Assembly (NCBI RefSeq): GCF_954871325.1
Contig: NC_088776.1
Location: 20,150,052 to 20,214,051, forward strand
From: Gordionus sp. m RMFG-2023
Lineage: Eukaryota > Nematomorpha > Gordioida > Chordodea > Parachordodidae
DNA: 64,000 nucleotides
Direction of reading: 5' to 3'
The notes beneath the pieces were generated by a model that did not search any database, was not told the origin of the DNA, and saw nothing but the letters and a program-made list of their open reading frames with translations. The position numbers were made by a program, and so were the translations under genes. Below, piece by piece: positions 36,167-47,170 of this stretch. How positions within the stretch are numbered: position 1 is the stretch's first letter; each line of letters opens with the position of its first letter.

Positions 36167-37544
36167 CTATAACTATTTGACTTTCTATATTTTATAAAAT
36201 CTTATTTATACATTTGCATAAAATCAAATAAATTTATTTTTTACATTGTAAAATTAATATTTTGAATATTTATGGCAAATCATAAAAGTTAAGAAGCATT
36301 ACAATCTCCTCAAACATGACATGATATTAAATCTTATTAATAATTATCCGATAATAGTAATAATATTCTTTCTTACTTTGGTATTTCTGCAGCATAATTT
36401 AGTCAACCTTTATTAAATTATATTCTTCTAATCGCAACCGCATATTAACAGCATATAGTAGATTTCCTATATCTAAAGTTCCTAAATATACTTCTGCCAT
36501 TTATTTTTGAAAATTTTTTTCAAAATATTAGGACAGCTTTTATAATCTATTTATTTTTTAAAGGTTTGTAAAATTTTAAAATTCTACGATGGCACGTATT
36601 AGGAGGGACCTGTCAACCAACATTATGCTGACTCAATTCTGTAAATACACTCTGGTATTTGCCAAATTCACTGAGGAATTATCAGATCAGAAAGCTGCCA
36701 TGCAATTCATTGGTAATGCCAAATCTGCCATATTTACCATTATATATGGTTAGCTATGTCTTTGGATATTTCATATCTGGAGAAAAATTTTTTAATAGTT
36801 TTATTGAAATGATATTAATTTTTTGAAATAGGGGAGGATCAAGGGAAATCTTATGATATCTCCTTATTAGATGCATCTGTTAGAATTGCATATGTTTTCA
36901 CATCTTTCAAATCGTCAAGAATTGACCTTCTGGATTTATATCCTAAAACAATGATGATAGCCTTGCTCATTTGTGTTCTACAAAGTATACTTTTCATTTA
37001 TATTAGTCGTTAAATATTATGGGGAAAGATTCTACCAACATTGTGATGTTAAGTAGCTCTCTGAATGTTGTACTGCATGATAGGTATTTACCATTTCCGC
37101 AACTGTAGTTGCATCTGTATTATTTCTTATTTTTGAAGAATATTTTTGTTTTGCAATAGATGTTGATAGACTGCCCTGTACTGATTTATGCTTTGAAGAT
37201 GTTTGATGCCTCAAAATATCATATTCCCTTCCCCCATTGTATTAACTAAATACTGTAGAACAACTTCCCCGCACTGATTATAATTATTTTTTACATTGTA
37301 AATTTAATTGTTTGTTTTTTTATAAAATCTTACTTATACATTAGCATAAAATATATTTCCTTACATTGTAAAATTACAATTTTTTTATAAAATTTTATCT
37401 TGTTTACATTCTTTTGTATTTAAAAAAGATCGTTGGTTATTATTTTTAAACAAAATTAATATATTATAATAAATCAATATGTTATTTTAATAATAAAGAT
37501 AGTATTTAAGAAATTTTGTGTCATACTATAATTACCTATTTTAA

Positions 37545-37875
37545 AAAATAGTTGCGTATTTTATTTTGGAAAATAGATACCTATTTTATTTTGAAAAAGA
37601 GTTGGATATTTTATTTTGAAAAATAGTTGGCTATTTTATTTTGAAAAATAGTTGACTATTTTATTTTGAAAAATAGTTGGCTATTTTATTTTGAAAAATA
37701 GTTGGCTATTTTATTTTGAAAAATAGCTTGGCTATTTTATTTTAAATAGTTGGCTATTTTATTTTAAATAGTTGGCTATTTTATTTTGAAAAATAGTTGG
37801 CTATTTTATTTTAAATAGTTGGCTATTTTATTTTGAAAAATAGTTGCCTATTTTATTTTGAAAAATAGATTCGAT
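37545..37875 (+). repeat. Tandem array of a 25-bp unit inside hAT copy 1
   Basis: About 13 units of TTGGCTATTTTATTTTGAAA plus AATAG follow one another, some shortened to 22 bp by loss of GAA. Each unit contains the imperfect palindrome CTATTTT...AAAATAG. The second copy of this element (38400-41552) has no such array at the corresponding place, so it expanded after the copies separated. Confidence 0.92.
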
Positions 37876-38399
37876 TTTATATTTATAAAAAATAATAAGC
37901 GGATAACGGCCCGCAAAAATTTTTTTTTAGCAATTTTCATATTTCTCCCACAATTTTTATATTACTCCCACAAAATACCGAATTTCTCCCACAATTTGAA
38001 AATTTTGACCTGGCAACCTTGTACATGATATGCATCAAGATGATAATTTATCATCAGATTCAATTGACAACATCTCCCAAATTTGTAGAAACAGTGCTAA
38101 GATATCCATTAGGATAAACTGAGTGCTGATTGAATTTGATTATGGTACGGGTGCACAGATATTGGTAATTGAAAGACAATATTGGGATGAAATTGGCAGA
38201 CCAAAACTTGAACCAACAAATCCATTATCAGTTTACGGCAATCATGGAGGTCCTTTGTGAAACTACTGTAAGAGTGCAACTTGAAAATATAGGCCGATCA
38301 TTACCAATTGTGGTTACTCGTTCAAATGACATACCACTTTGGACTACCATTAGATACTGGCATTTTATTAATTTCACAAGTTACAATACGTAGTATAAC

Positions 38400-41300
38400 C
38401 AGGGTTGCCAGGTCAAAATTTTCAAATTGCGGGAGAAATTTGGTATTATGCGAGAGAAATATGAAAATTGCGGTAGAAATATAAAAATTGCTAAAAAAAA
38501 TTTATATTTAATTATCCGCCTACTATTTTTATAATTAGTTTATATAAATACAAAGTTGGTAACTAATTTTCAAAATAAAATACGTCTTGATTTATTAGAA
38601 TATATTAATTTATAAAAAAATCCAACGATCTTTTTTAAATATAAAAGAATGTAAACAAGATAAAATTTTATTTAAAAAAACGATATTAATTTTACAATAA
38701 AAAATATTTTATGTGAATGTCCCGCAAAACGACCGCAATTGGAAATCTACTGTGTGTGTATAACATTATAGGGATAGGCGCTTAATTATCGCGTATCACG
38801 TTTAAATACATAATAAAGTACTCCAAAAATAAGAAATAATACAGATGTAACTACAGTTGCGGCAATTTTAATCAATCTTGTAGTGCAACATATACAGAGA
38901 TACTTATCATCACAATGTTGGTAGAATCTTTTTCCCATAATATTTAACGACTCTAATATAAATGAAAACTATACTTGTAGAACAAAAATGAGCAAGGCTA
39001 TCATCAATGTTTTAGGGCCTAAATCCAGGAGGGCAATTCTTGACGATTTGAAAGATGGGCATACATATGCAATTCTAACAGATGCATCTAATAAGGGAAA
39101 TATTAAAATATTTCCCTTGATCCTCGGCTATTTCAACAAAATTAAGGTCGTTTCAATAAAACTATTAAATATCCAAAGACATAGCTAACCATATAATGGT
39201 AAATATAGCAGATTCAAGATTATCAATAAATTGCATGTCAGCTTTCTGATTTGATAATGCTTCAGTGAATTTGGTACAAACAGAGTGTATTTACAGAATT
39301 GAGTCAGCACAATGTTGGTTACGATATTTTCCTAATACCCGCCATCGATAGAATTTTAAAATTTTATAAGCCTTTAAAAATATATTTCTTAAATAAAGAT
39401 TATAAAAACTGTCCTAACATTTAAAAAAAATTTCCTAATAATGAATGGCAGTGGTATATTTAGGAATGATATCACATATCGAAAATATACTACATGCTGT
39501 TAATGTGTGGTTGCAATCAGAAGAATCTTAACAAAGATTCACAAAATTATGCTGCAGATGTGTTCTCTTTACAGTTAAAAATTGACAATAAATTTTATGG
39601 CACCATTGCTAAAACTTAATTATATTTTATTTGAGATTTAAATAATAGAACTAAATGTTTACCGTCGTTATTGAGATATTTATAAATTCCTGGCATGACA
39701 TATTATATATTTGTTTAACCATTAGCTGGGCCTTTAATGTTGTTAAAGCAATTCGATTTCTCTCCTGCAGTCCTAATCAGGCTAAAAATGCACTCGGATG
39801 AGGCGTTAGAATGATGTAAGGAGAAGACATACTCGCATATTTTTCTTAAGCATGAGGATTTATCGTTATTACGAAAAAATTCTACCCATTTCTCCTCTGC
39901 TTTTAGACCCTCTAACTTTAAGTATTTTGGCGGATCATAAAAAATAAAGAGAATTACAATTTCCTCAAACAAGACATCAATGTCTTTCGGTATTTTTAAT
40001 ATATTTATTAAATTATAAAAACCATCAATTGATGGTTTCTGTTCCAAGGTCATAATATTTATACATTTGTAATTAGAGTTATTAAAATCAAATTTTGATA
40101 TATTCTAAAAGTGTCTTAATAAAAATATCTGCTTCATTTAAAAATGTATTAGAGTATTATTTGAACATTTTAATATAATATTTTTAGCAATAGCGCCATA
40201 AAATTTATTATCAATTTTTAACTGTAGAGATGAACAGAGCTGTAGCATGATTTTAACCTTTTTTAATAAAGAATATTCTGATTGCAACTGAATATTAACT
40301 GCATGAAGTAGATTTCCTACATATGAAATGAACCAAATATGCTTCTGCTATTTCATACTCGAAAAAATTTCTCAAAATTTTAGGACAGCTTTTAAAATCT
40401 TTATTTAAAAAGTATTTTTTAAGGGTTTATAAAATTTTAAAATTCTATCGATGGCAGGTATTAATGACAACCACCTGATAGGTATATATCGCAAACAACT
40501 CACATTCCAAAATCAGACCATTTCACCAACTCTTTTAATTCATTAACTCTTTTAGTTGATGAACTAAATTCGTTAAACATTTTATCATAATTATTTCGAC
40601 ATCCACAGATAGTACATTCATTGCCTTCTTGCAAGAATTATGTAGCATATGGCATATACAGCCAATTAGTATTAATTCATTATTGTGCTGCCTCAATTCG
40701 GTAAATAAACTTTGATTTTTGCCAAAATTCACAGGCATTATCAGCGCAGAAAGCTGATATGCAACTCATTACCCTGAATCAGCTATATTAACCATTATGT
40801 GGCTAGCTACATCGTTAGATTTTTCACTATCCGAGGAAATAATTTTAACAGTTTTATTGAAATGTTCTTATTCTTTTTAAAATAGCGAAGGATCGAGGGA
40901 AATGTTTTAATATTTCCCTTATTAGATGCATCTATTGCATATGGATGCCCATCTTTCAAATCATCTAGAATTGACCTCTAGGATTCAGGTACTAAAACAC
41001 TTGTGATATCCTTGCTCATTTTTGTTCTGCCACAATTAAGGTTTGCACTTATATTGGAGTCGTTAAATATCATGAGAATTCAACCCACATTGTGATGATA
41101 TAGCTCTGTGAATGTTGAACTACATGATAGATGTATACGATTTCCGCAAATGTAGTTGCATCTGTATTATTTATTATTTTTGAGAATATTTTTGTATTGC
41201 AATCATGTTGATATACTCCCCTGTACTGACTTATATAAATGAAATGATGTTGTTATTATTAGATAAAAATAAAACAGGATAGAAAGAAATTTACAAACTA

Positions 41301-41552
41301 GACATGTTTTTCGAATAAATATTTAAAATTTATTTTATAAATATAAAAATAATCAATTAATGTCTCTCAAAATCATTATTTATATATTAAAAACGTTAAA
41401 ATACTTAAAAAAATGCAGGAGAAATTAAAAAATTGCGGTAGATTTTTGCTGGAGATTTCCAATTGCGGTAGTTTTGCGGGAAAGAGATGTCTGCGTGTAA
41501 ACTAAAAAATTGCGGGAGTCTCCCGCTGATGGGGGGAGACATGGCAACTTTG
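38400..41552 (-). mobile_element. hAT element, family A, copy 2, with perfect 8-bp target duplication
   Basis: The element starts CAGGGTTGCCAGG at 38400 and ends with CATGGCAACTTTG at 41552. AGTATAAC flanks both sides (38392-38399 and 41553-41560). It is in opposite orientation to copy 1. Inside, a minus-strand transposase relic runs from about 41240 to 39619, including the C-terminal dimerisation region (40053-39715) and FGKNQSLFTELRQHNNE near 40720. A second copy of its N-terminal and middle parts lies on the plus strand at about 38880-39618, giving a tail-to-tail inverted duplication. It is inserted in gypsy copy 2. Confidence 0.92.
39715..40738 (-). pseudogene. hAT transposase relic (copy 2)
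   Basis: Two readable pieces are visible. 40738-40535 is the core with CICHMLHNSCKKAMN, the helical insertion region of hAT transposases. 40053-39715 ends in YVFSLHHSNASSECIFSLIR, the dimerisation block. They are separated by stops and frameshifts. Comparison with copy 1 shows point changes throughout, so neither copy is functional. Confidence 0.8.
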
Positions 41553-41817
41553 AGTATAACAAGTAATACAATTGATAAACAAATTGTTGCCATGACTACA
41601 GAATTTGTCACTTTATTACAATGATAAGCCATGATTAGTTAATGATTTTGAAGTTAGCATACATCTTAGTGAGGAAGTTAGGCCGAAATCATACTCAACA
41701 CGTAGAGTACCTTTTCCATTACGAAAGCCAATCGAGATAGAACTTGATAGATTGATTAAATCAGTAATAATTACCGATTGACCCAACAAAAACGCGCATA
41801 ACGTGGTCTACTCCAAC

Positions 41818-42154
41818 CAATGACATATAATAATACCTAGACTGACGATTTATTCATTAAAAGTGTACATCAATACAAATCAGCTAGAGACGCCATCTTG
41901 GTTACTGTAATAAATATTAAAATTTTAAACGAGAGCCTAATTTTATATTATATCTGATGCAAACTTTATTAAAGAATTGCCTGATCATCGAGATAATAAG
42001 AAAGTAAGTTATCAATTTAATATTAGTTTTTAACATGAAAATAATTATTATAAAGGTTACCAAAATGGCGGGTCCAGCTGATTTGCTTTTAACGACGCTT
42101 AAAAATGCATTTTAATGAATGAATCGTCAGTCTAGGTATTATTATATGTCATTG
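41818..42154. repeat. MITE, CAATGACATAT family, copy 1, perfect 8-bp target duplication
   Basis: It starts CAATGACATATAATAATACC and ends with the complement (GGTATTATTATATGTCATTG). ACTCCAAC flanks both sides (41810-41817 and 42155-42162). The length is 337 bp. It interrupts gypsy copy 2 reverse transcriptase. Sister copies are at 43850-44164 and 57537-57852. Confidence 0.95.
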
Positions 42155-43849
42155 ACTCCAACAGTAAACGTGCCCTAAACAAATGGAGAAATCAGGATTT
42201 GTTCTGATTTTATCGTTACATTAAACCCATACCATATTAACTATGGGTGATCTAAAGGCCAAATTGCAAAAAGCTTGAAATTTACTGTCATAGATTTAAA
42301 AGATGATTATTTGCAGCAATAAAGGAATAACTAACTAAATCAACCCATATTAGGTATTTTCGATATCAATGTATGCCTTTTGGCCTTTCTAGTGCGCCGA
42401 ATATTTTCCACTGATACATAATGGGAAAAAATGATGAAGAGCATTTAAACAATGTGAAAAAAGTATTAATGAAATTAAAATAAGCTGGTATAAAGGCAAA
42501 ATAAGCAAAAATACGTTTTTTAAAAGAATCAATTTCTTTTCTAGGATTGTAATAGATGAAAATGGCATGCATTTAGCGAAGGAAAAAATAGATGCTATTT
42601 GAAGGAAACTTCCTAAGAATATACACCATTTGCGATCTTTTTTAGGGCTTGTGAATTATCGAGTAAGATTTTTACCACATTTACACGCCATCCACTGCAT
42701 AAATTAACAAGCATTAAAAGTTCATGTGTTTTGGAGCTGTGCTACTTCACGTAGTTAAAAAGTGCTTCGCAAACATTATTTGAGTCAGAGAAAATTATGC
42801 ACTTATAGAAAAAGAGGCATGACTTTTGTTTGGAATGGAAAAATTTTATACTTTCATTTTTGAAAGAAAATTTATATTGCGAACAGATCATAAACCTTTG
42901 GAAAAATTATTGATAAGGAAACTACCAGAAATAACCAATAGTCGATTAACGCGCTGTGCATGGAAGATGTCCGCATATGATTTTGAAATTGAATATTGTC
43001 CAGGAAAAGGAAATATAGTAGCTTATACATTATCTAGACTGATAGTAGCAAGTGTGGAGTCAAATAATGATCAGAAACATGCATTAAAGATTAGAGCTAT
43101 AAATTTGCTCGATATAAATCTTGGTCAAGTTGAACTCGAGAAAGAAAAAAAAGATAGATTGCTAAATAATGTAATTAAAAATATTGAGAGAGGATGGGTG
43201 GGGTTTGATGCGAAAAATGGTGCAGAGTTACTTTGTATTAATAATCGTCGGGAGAAATGGTCTGTAGATCGTGTTGTCATTAAATGGAATGGAAAGTTGG
43301 TAATTCTAACCTGTTGAAAAAATTAATATTAACTATTATACACAGGGGGGCATCCAGGAATAAATGCTATGAAATCAATTTTTAGAATTTAATGTTGGTG
43401 GCCTAATTGCTATAAAGATATTGAACAACATGTTCGTCAATGTATGTCATGTCAAAGTAACCGGTCAAATATAATGGAGGTTCCTTTATATTTTTGGAGC
43501 ATCTCTAATATGGCATGGGAACGAATTCATCCAGATTTTGCTGGATCATTCGATTCGTATTCATGGTTAGTTGAAATGCACATTCTAAACAGGTTGAGGT
43601 CGAGTTGATGAGAGAGACCACGTCTATAATAATGATCAGAGCACTAAGGAAATGGTTTGCACGTTTTGGAACGCCAAGACAAATTGTGTCAGATAATGTC
43701 CCTCAGTTTATTCTTGGAGAATTTCGAACTAGTTCATCGGCAAAATTATTGTTGAGAGCAATCTAAAAACTGGATTATATTAATTACATCCAAATGTTAA
43801 GGATGAGGATGGAAATCTAATATGCCACAAAAGACAGCGCATGATAAAC

Positions 43850-44164
43850 CAATGGCATATATAATACCTAGACTGACGATTCATTCATTAAAGTGCATTT
43901 TTAAGCGTCGTTAAAAGCAAATCAGCTGGACCTGCCATTTTGATAACACATATAGTAATTATTCTCATGTTAAAAACTATTATTAAATTAATAACTTGCT
44001 TCCTTATTATCTCAATGATCCGGTAATTCTTTAATAAAAGTTTGCTTCAGATATAGGAATAAATTAGGCTTTCGTTAAAATTCTAATAATTTGATTAGTA
44101 TAACCAAGATGGCGTCTCATTTGCATTGATGTACACTTTTAATGAATGAATTTATATGTCATTG
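43850..44164. repeat. MITE, CAATGACATAT family, copy 2, perfect 8-bp target duplication
   Basis: It has the same family ends (CAATGGCATATATAATACC ... ATATGTCATTG) in inverted orientation relative to copy 1. TGATAAAC flanks both sides (43842-43849 and 44165-44172). The length is 315 bp. It is inserted in the integrase part of gypsy copy 2. Confidence 0.95.
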
Positions 44165-44212
44165 TGATAAACACATTCAAATGAGGGAATTCGAGGTTTC
44201 ATAACGTATGGG

Positions 44213-46786
44213 CAGCGTCTACATGAGCGGGAGGGGTAGGAACAGTTTGCATCCTATTTTTTTGAGGGGGTAGGGGGTAAGCTGGTTTAATGGGGGTAGG
44301 ATAAATTTTTTGGGGAATTATCTATTAAATTTTGAGATGAAATAGGATAAAATTTATTGCTGTAAAAATTATACTTTTATTATAGTATTATTATAATACA
44401 ATTCATCGACCAAATCTATATATTGCAAACAATCATACACATTGTTTTACAAATAAACTATCCTTTTAAATGTAATTTAAAAGGTTTAGATATTTTAGCA
44501 AGCTCATAATGTCATAATAATTAATTAATTGTAAATAATGGAGGTTTTAATTGAATTTATTATCTAAAAAATAAATTCTTTATATTCACAAAGTATAGAT
44601 AGTTGGTAGTAGAGATAGATTACTTTAAGTTATCCTTTATAAATTCTTTGAAAAGAGTATCAATAAATAAATAGGTGAAAATAATGAGAAAGAGACACCG
44701 CCGCCGAAGGAGGCGATTTTTTTTTATGGGGGTATGCAAAGGTTTTTAAAGGGGGTTTGGCAGGGGCGTCGCTAGCCTTTACAATCTCAGGGGGCTCAAC
44801 TGAAAAATTTTATGGGGGGGGTCGTTTGCCCCCATACTCTTTATTTGCGGGCCTTCGGCCGGGTTTTATATTAATATATTATACTTTTTAAAAATTTGCT
44901 AACTCTGAATAATTATTCTGATTTTGTCATTTATTATATTATGCATACAAAATAAACTAGCATATAAATAATTAAAACAATATAAGACATTTCTAAAAAT
45001 ATTATTTTTAATACATACAGTATAAAATATTTTCAATTGCTGATATAAAAAAATTTTGCGTCTAAAGAATTACTAATGATAAAAAAGGTTTATTAATTCA
45101 TACATATGCCTCAATTGATAATGGTATTAAAATTTACATATTTTAAAATTGGCAACTTACATTGACAAAAGGTCCAGAAACTAATATAACACTCTGTTAC
45201 CATTTTTAGACAATGTTTTATAGAATGGACTAATAAGGAAAAATTTATAGGCCTAACCAAATCAACAATTCTTGGAGAAGAGAATATAAACGACCAATTC
45301 AAATCAAAACTGTATGGTGGATAGAGCTTCCTCTTATTGACATGATGGAAACTTGATAAGTAATTGAGAAAAAAATTGTGAGATATTAAATTTTTAAAAA
45401 ATTATCTTGCATTTTTAATGATATATAAACAACTACACAGTTGACCACTATTGCTCATAAAATATGCAATCATATGCTCTCAGCAGCTGTAATAATAATC
45501 TTAAATTACATAGCCACACAAATAATAGATGCTGGTTAATTCGCAGTCATAGCCATGACACTCACTATTTTAACTTATATCAGAATTTATTATGCTAGAT
45601 AAATTGATAAAACAAAAACACTAAAAATCTTTAGAAGAAATTATGCAAATGTATTGATGCCTTAAGTTATTTACAAGGCAGGGATGCCATATTAGAAATG
45701 AAACATTTTGTAACTATAAAATAAGAACCAGGGTGATATGATATGAAAAAAGGAATTAATTAAGATTATTAAGATTTTATATATTATTGTCGCACCACCT
45801 CTAGTTGGTATATTATTTCTTAAAATAGTAGTAGTTTGTAATAATATCAAAAATATACTAGTATTAAAAATTTAACTCAAAACTGTTTTTCAGATAAAAA
45901 AAATAGCTTTCCTAAAAGTTATCTCATTTATTACATTCATTCTGGGATAAATAATAAGATGTTATATTTTTAAAAATATTTCTAAATAAATAGATGGCGT
46001 TAAATATTTAAAAGTAATTTATTACTTATATTTATTATCAAAATCATTTATTAGTAAGATTAATTAAAATATTAACTGTAATATATTTTATAACTGTCAA
46101 ATACGTCTGTAAAAGTGGTATTTAACCTAATCTTTTAGAATCAATTATATCTAGTAGAGGATTATAAACTATATGTTTACTTATTTTTATAAATAAATCT
46201 CTTATATTTATTTGGATTTGGACCTTGAAAATAATTTTAAGAAGAGGCATAGTAATTAAATTTAAATACTAACAATATAATTGATTAGTGATTTTGAACT
46301 CGGCTAATTACAATATTAAATTTGTTAATTTTCAATTAATATTTATTTAATTAGAGTTATATAATAATTTAAATAATAAAAGTCAATAAAGCTTCAACTG
46401 TTAATGCTAAATTAAAATTTAGTGGATATTAATATTCTATTTTTAACACAGAATTTGATTGCAAGCTGACATAGTGAAAATATAATTTATTAGCATTAAT
46501 CTGATCTAATAATTAAAATAGTATTCATTTAAGAATAATTTAGATAGACTTATTAATTTTTAAATTATAAAATTAAATCTATATATTACTCAATAGAATT
46601 ATAAAAGAAATCATTCAGTGGGCAATCAAAAAAATTTATTTCAAGGGGATATTAAGGAGCCATTAAAAAAAAAATTTTTGCTTCAGGAGGCTATTCAAAT
46701 TTTTCAGGGGGCTCAGCCCCTGCGCTCCCCCCTAGCGACGCCACTGGGGGTTTGCATCCAGTGAAAATTCTGTCATGTAGACGCTG
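44213..46786. mobile_element. Non-autonomous element with CAGCGTCTACATGA ends, split by a second element
   Basis: CAGCGTCTACATGA at 44213-44226 is matched by its exact complement ending at 46786. Its own sequence is only about 590 bp (44213-44760 plus 46747-46786), because the element 44761-46746 is inserted in it. It has a G-rich sub-terminal region (GGGGGTAGGGGG). No clear target duplication was found. It lies in gypsy copy 2, at the integrase C-terminal region. Confidence 0.75.
44761..46746. mobile_element. Non-autonomous hAT-like element, CAGTGGCGTCGCTAG family, copy 1
   Basis: It starts CAGGGGCGTCGCTAG and ends CTAGCGACGCCACTG, with GGGCTCA/TGAGCCC sub-terminal motifs. The flanks GGGTTTGG and GGGGTTTG are nearly the same, consistent with an 8-bp duplication shifted in a G-run. 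The interior of about 1.9 kb is AT-rich and I see no transposase. It is homologous, in reverse orientation, to the disrupted copy at 57056-62843. Confidence 0.88.
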
Positions 46787-47170
46787 GTGGGTACATGGTG
46801 AAATCAATTCAGGTTGGAAAGAAGGAATTATAAAATCCTGAAAAGGTCGATATTCCTATTTAGTAGAAAGTAGAACGATATGAAAGCATGTTAATAAACT
46901 GCGAAAACGAGATGTAACGAAAGAAATGGAGAAGTCAGGGAGAGACGAAAAAAATTGGGGTCGGAAATAGTTGAGAATTTGGAAAATAACCTATAGAATG
47001 AGATAACGACGACACGGAAAATACTGATGAAAATTCGGGTTCACAAGAGGTTTTAATTACCTCGAGAACTAGAAACAACGATCGAGGAAGCCTACACATC
47101 GTCTGATTGAAGAGTTTTAAAGTCTTAAGTGTGGGAATCAAATTAGGAACATTTGAGACTTTTTGAACAA

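Larger units (their letters stand above)
35002..38021 (+). mobile_element. hAT element, family A, copy 1
   Basis: The ends are CAGGGTTGCCA at 35002 and TGGCAACCTTG ending at 38021 (10 of 11 complementary). Sub-terminal repeats of CTCCCACAA lie at both ends. Inside are the middle and C-terminal thirds of a transposase on the plus strand (about 35340-36180), a minus-strand copy of the N-terminal and middle thirds (about 37250-36300), and a 25-bp tandem array. No target duplication is visible: TTTATCAG on the left, TACATGAT on the right. The right flank is gypsy sequence, so one side may have been rearranged. Confidence 0.85.
38022..47170 (+). mobile_element. Fossil Ty3/gypsy LTR retrotransposon, copy 2, host of several insertions
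   Basis: Blocks of one polyprotein in canonical order remain at 38022-38399 (protease region, similar to copy 1), 41561-41817 and 42155-42780 (reverse transcriptase), 42780-43320 (RNase H), 43320-43849 (integrase), and 44165-44212 with 46787-47170 (integrase C-terminal region). It is old and heavily broken with many breaks. Insertions between the blocks are a hAT element (38400-41552), two MITEs (41818-42154 and 43850-44164) and a non-autonomous element (44213-46786) that itself holds another (44761-46746). No LTRs were recognised. Confidence 0.85.

Noticed and set aside
37545-37875. CRISPR-like array
   Set aside because: The units are contiguous with no unique spacers and the genome is eukaryotic; it is a simple tandem array.
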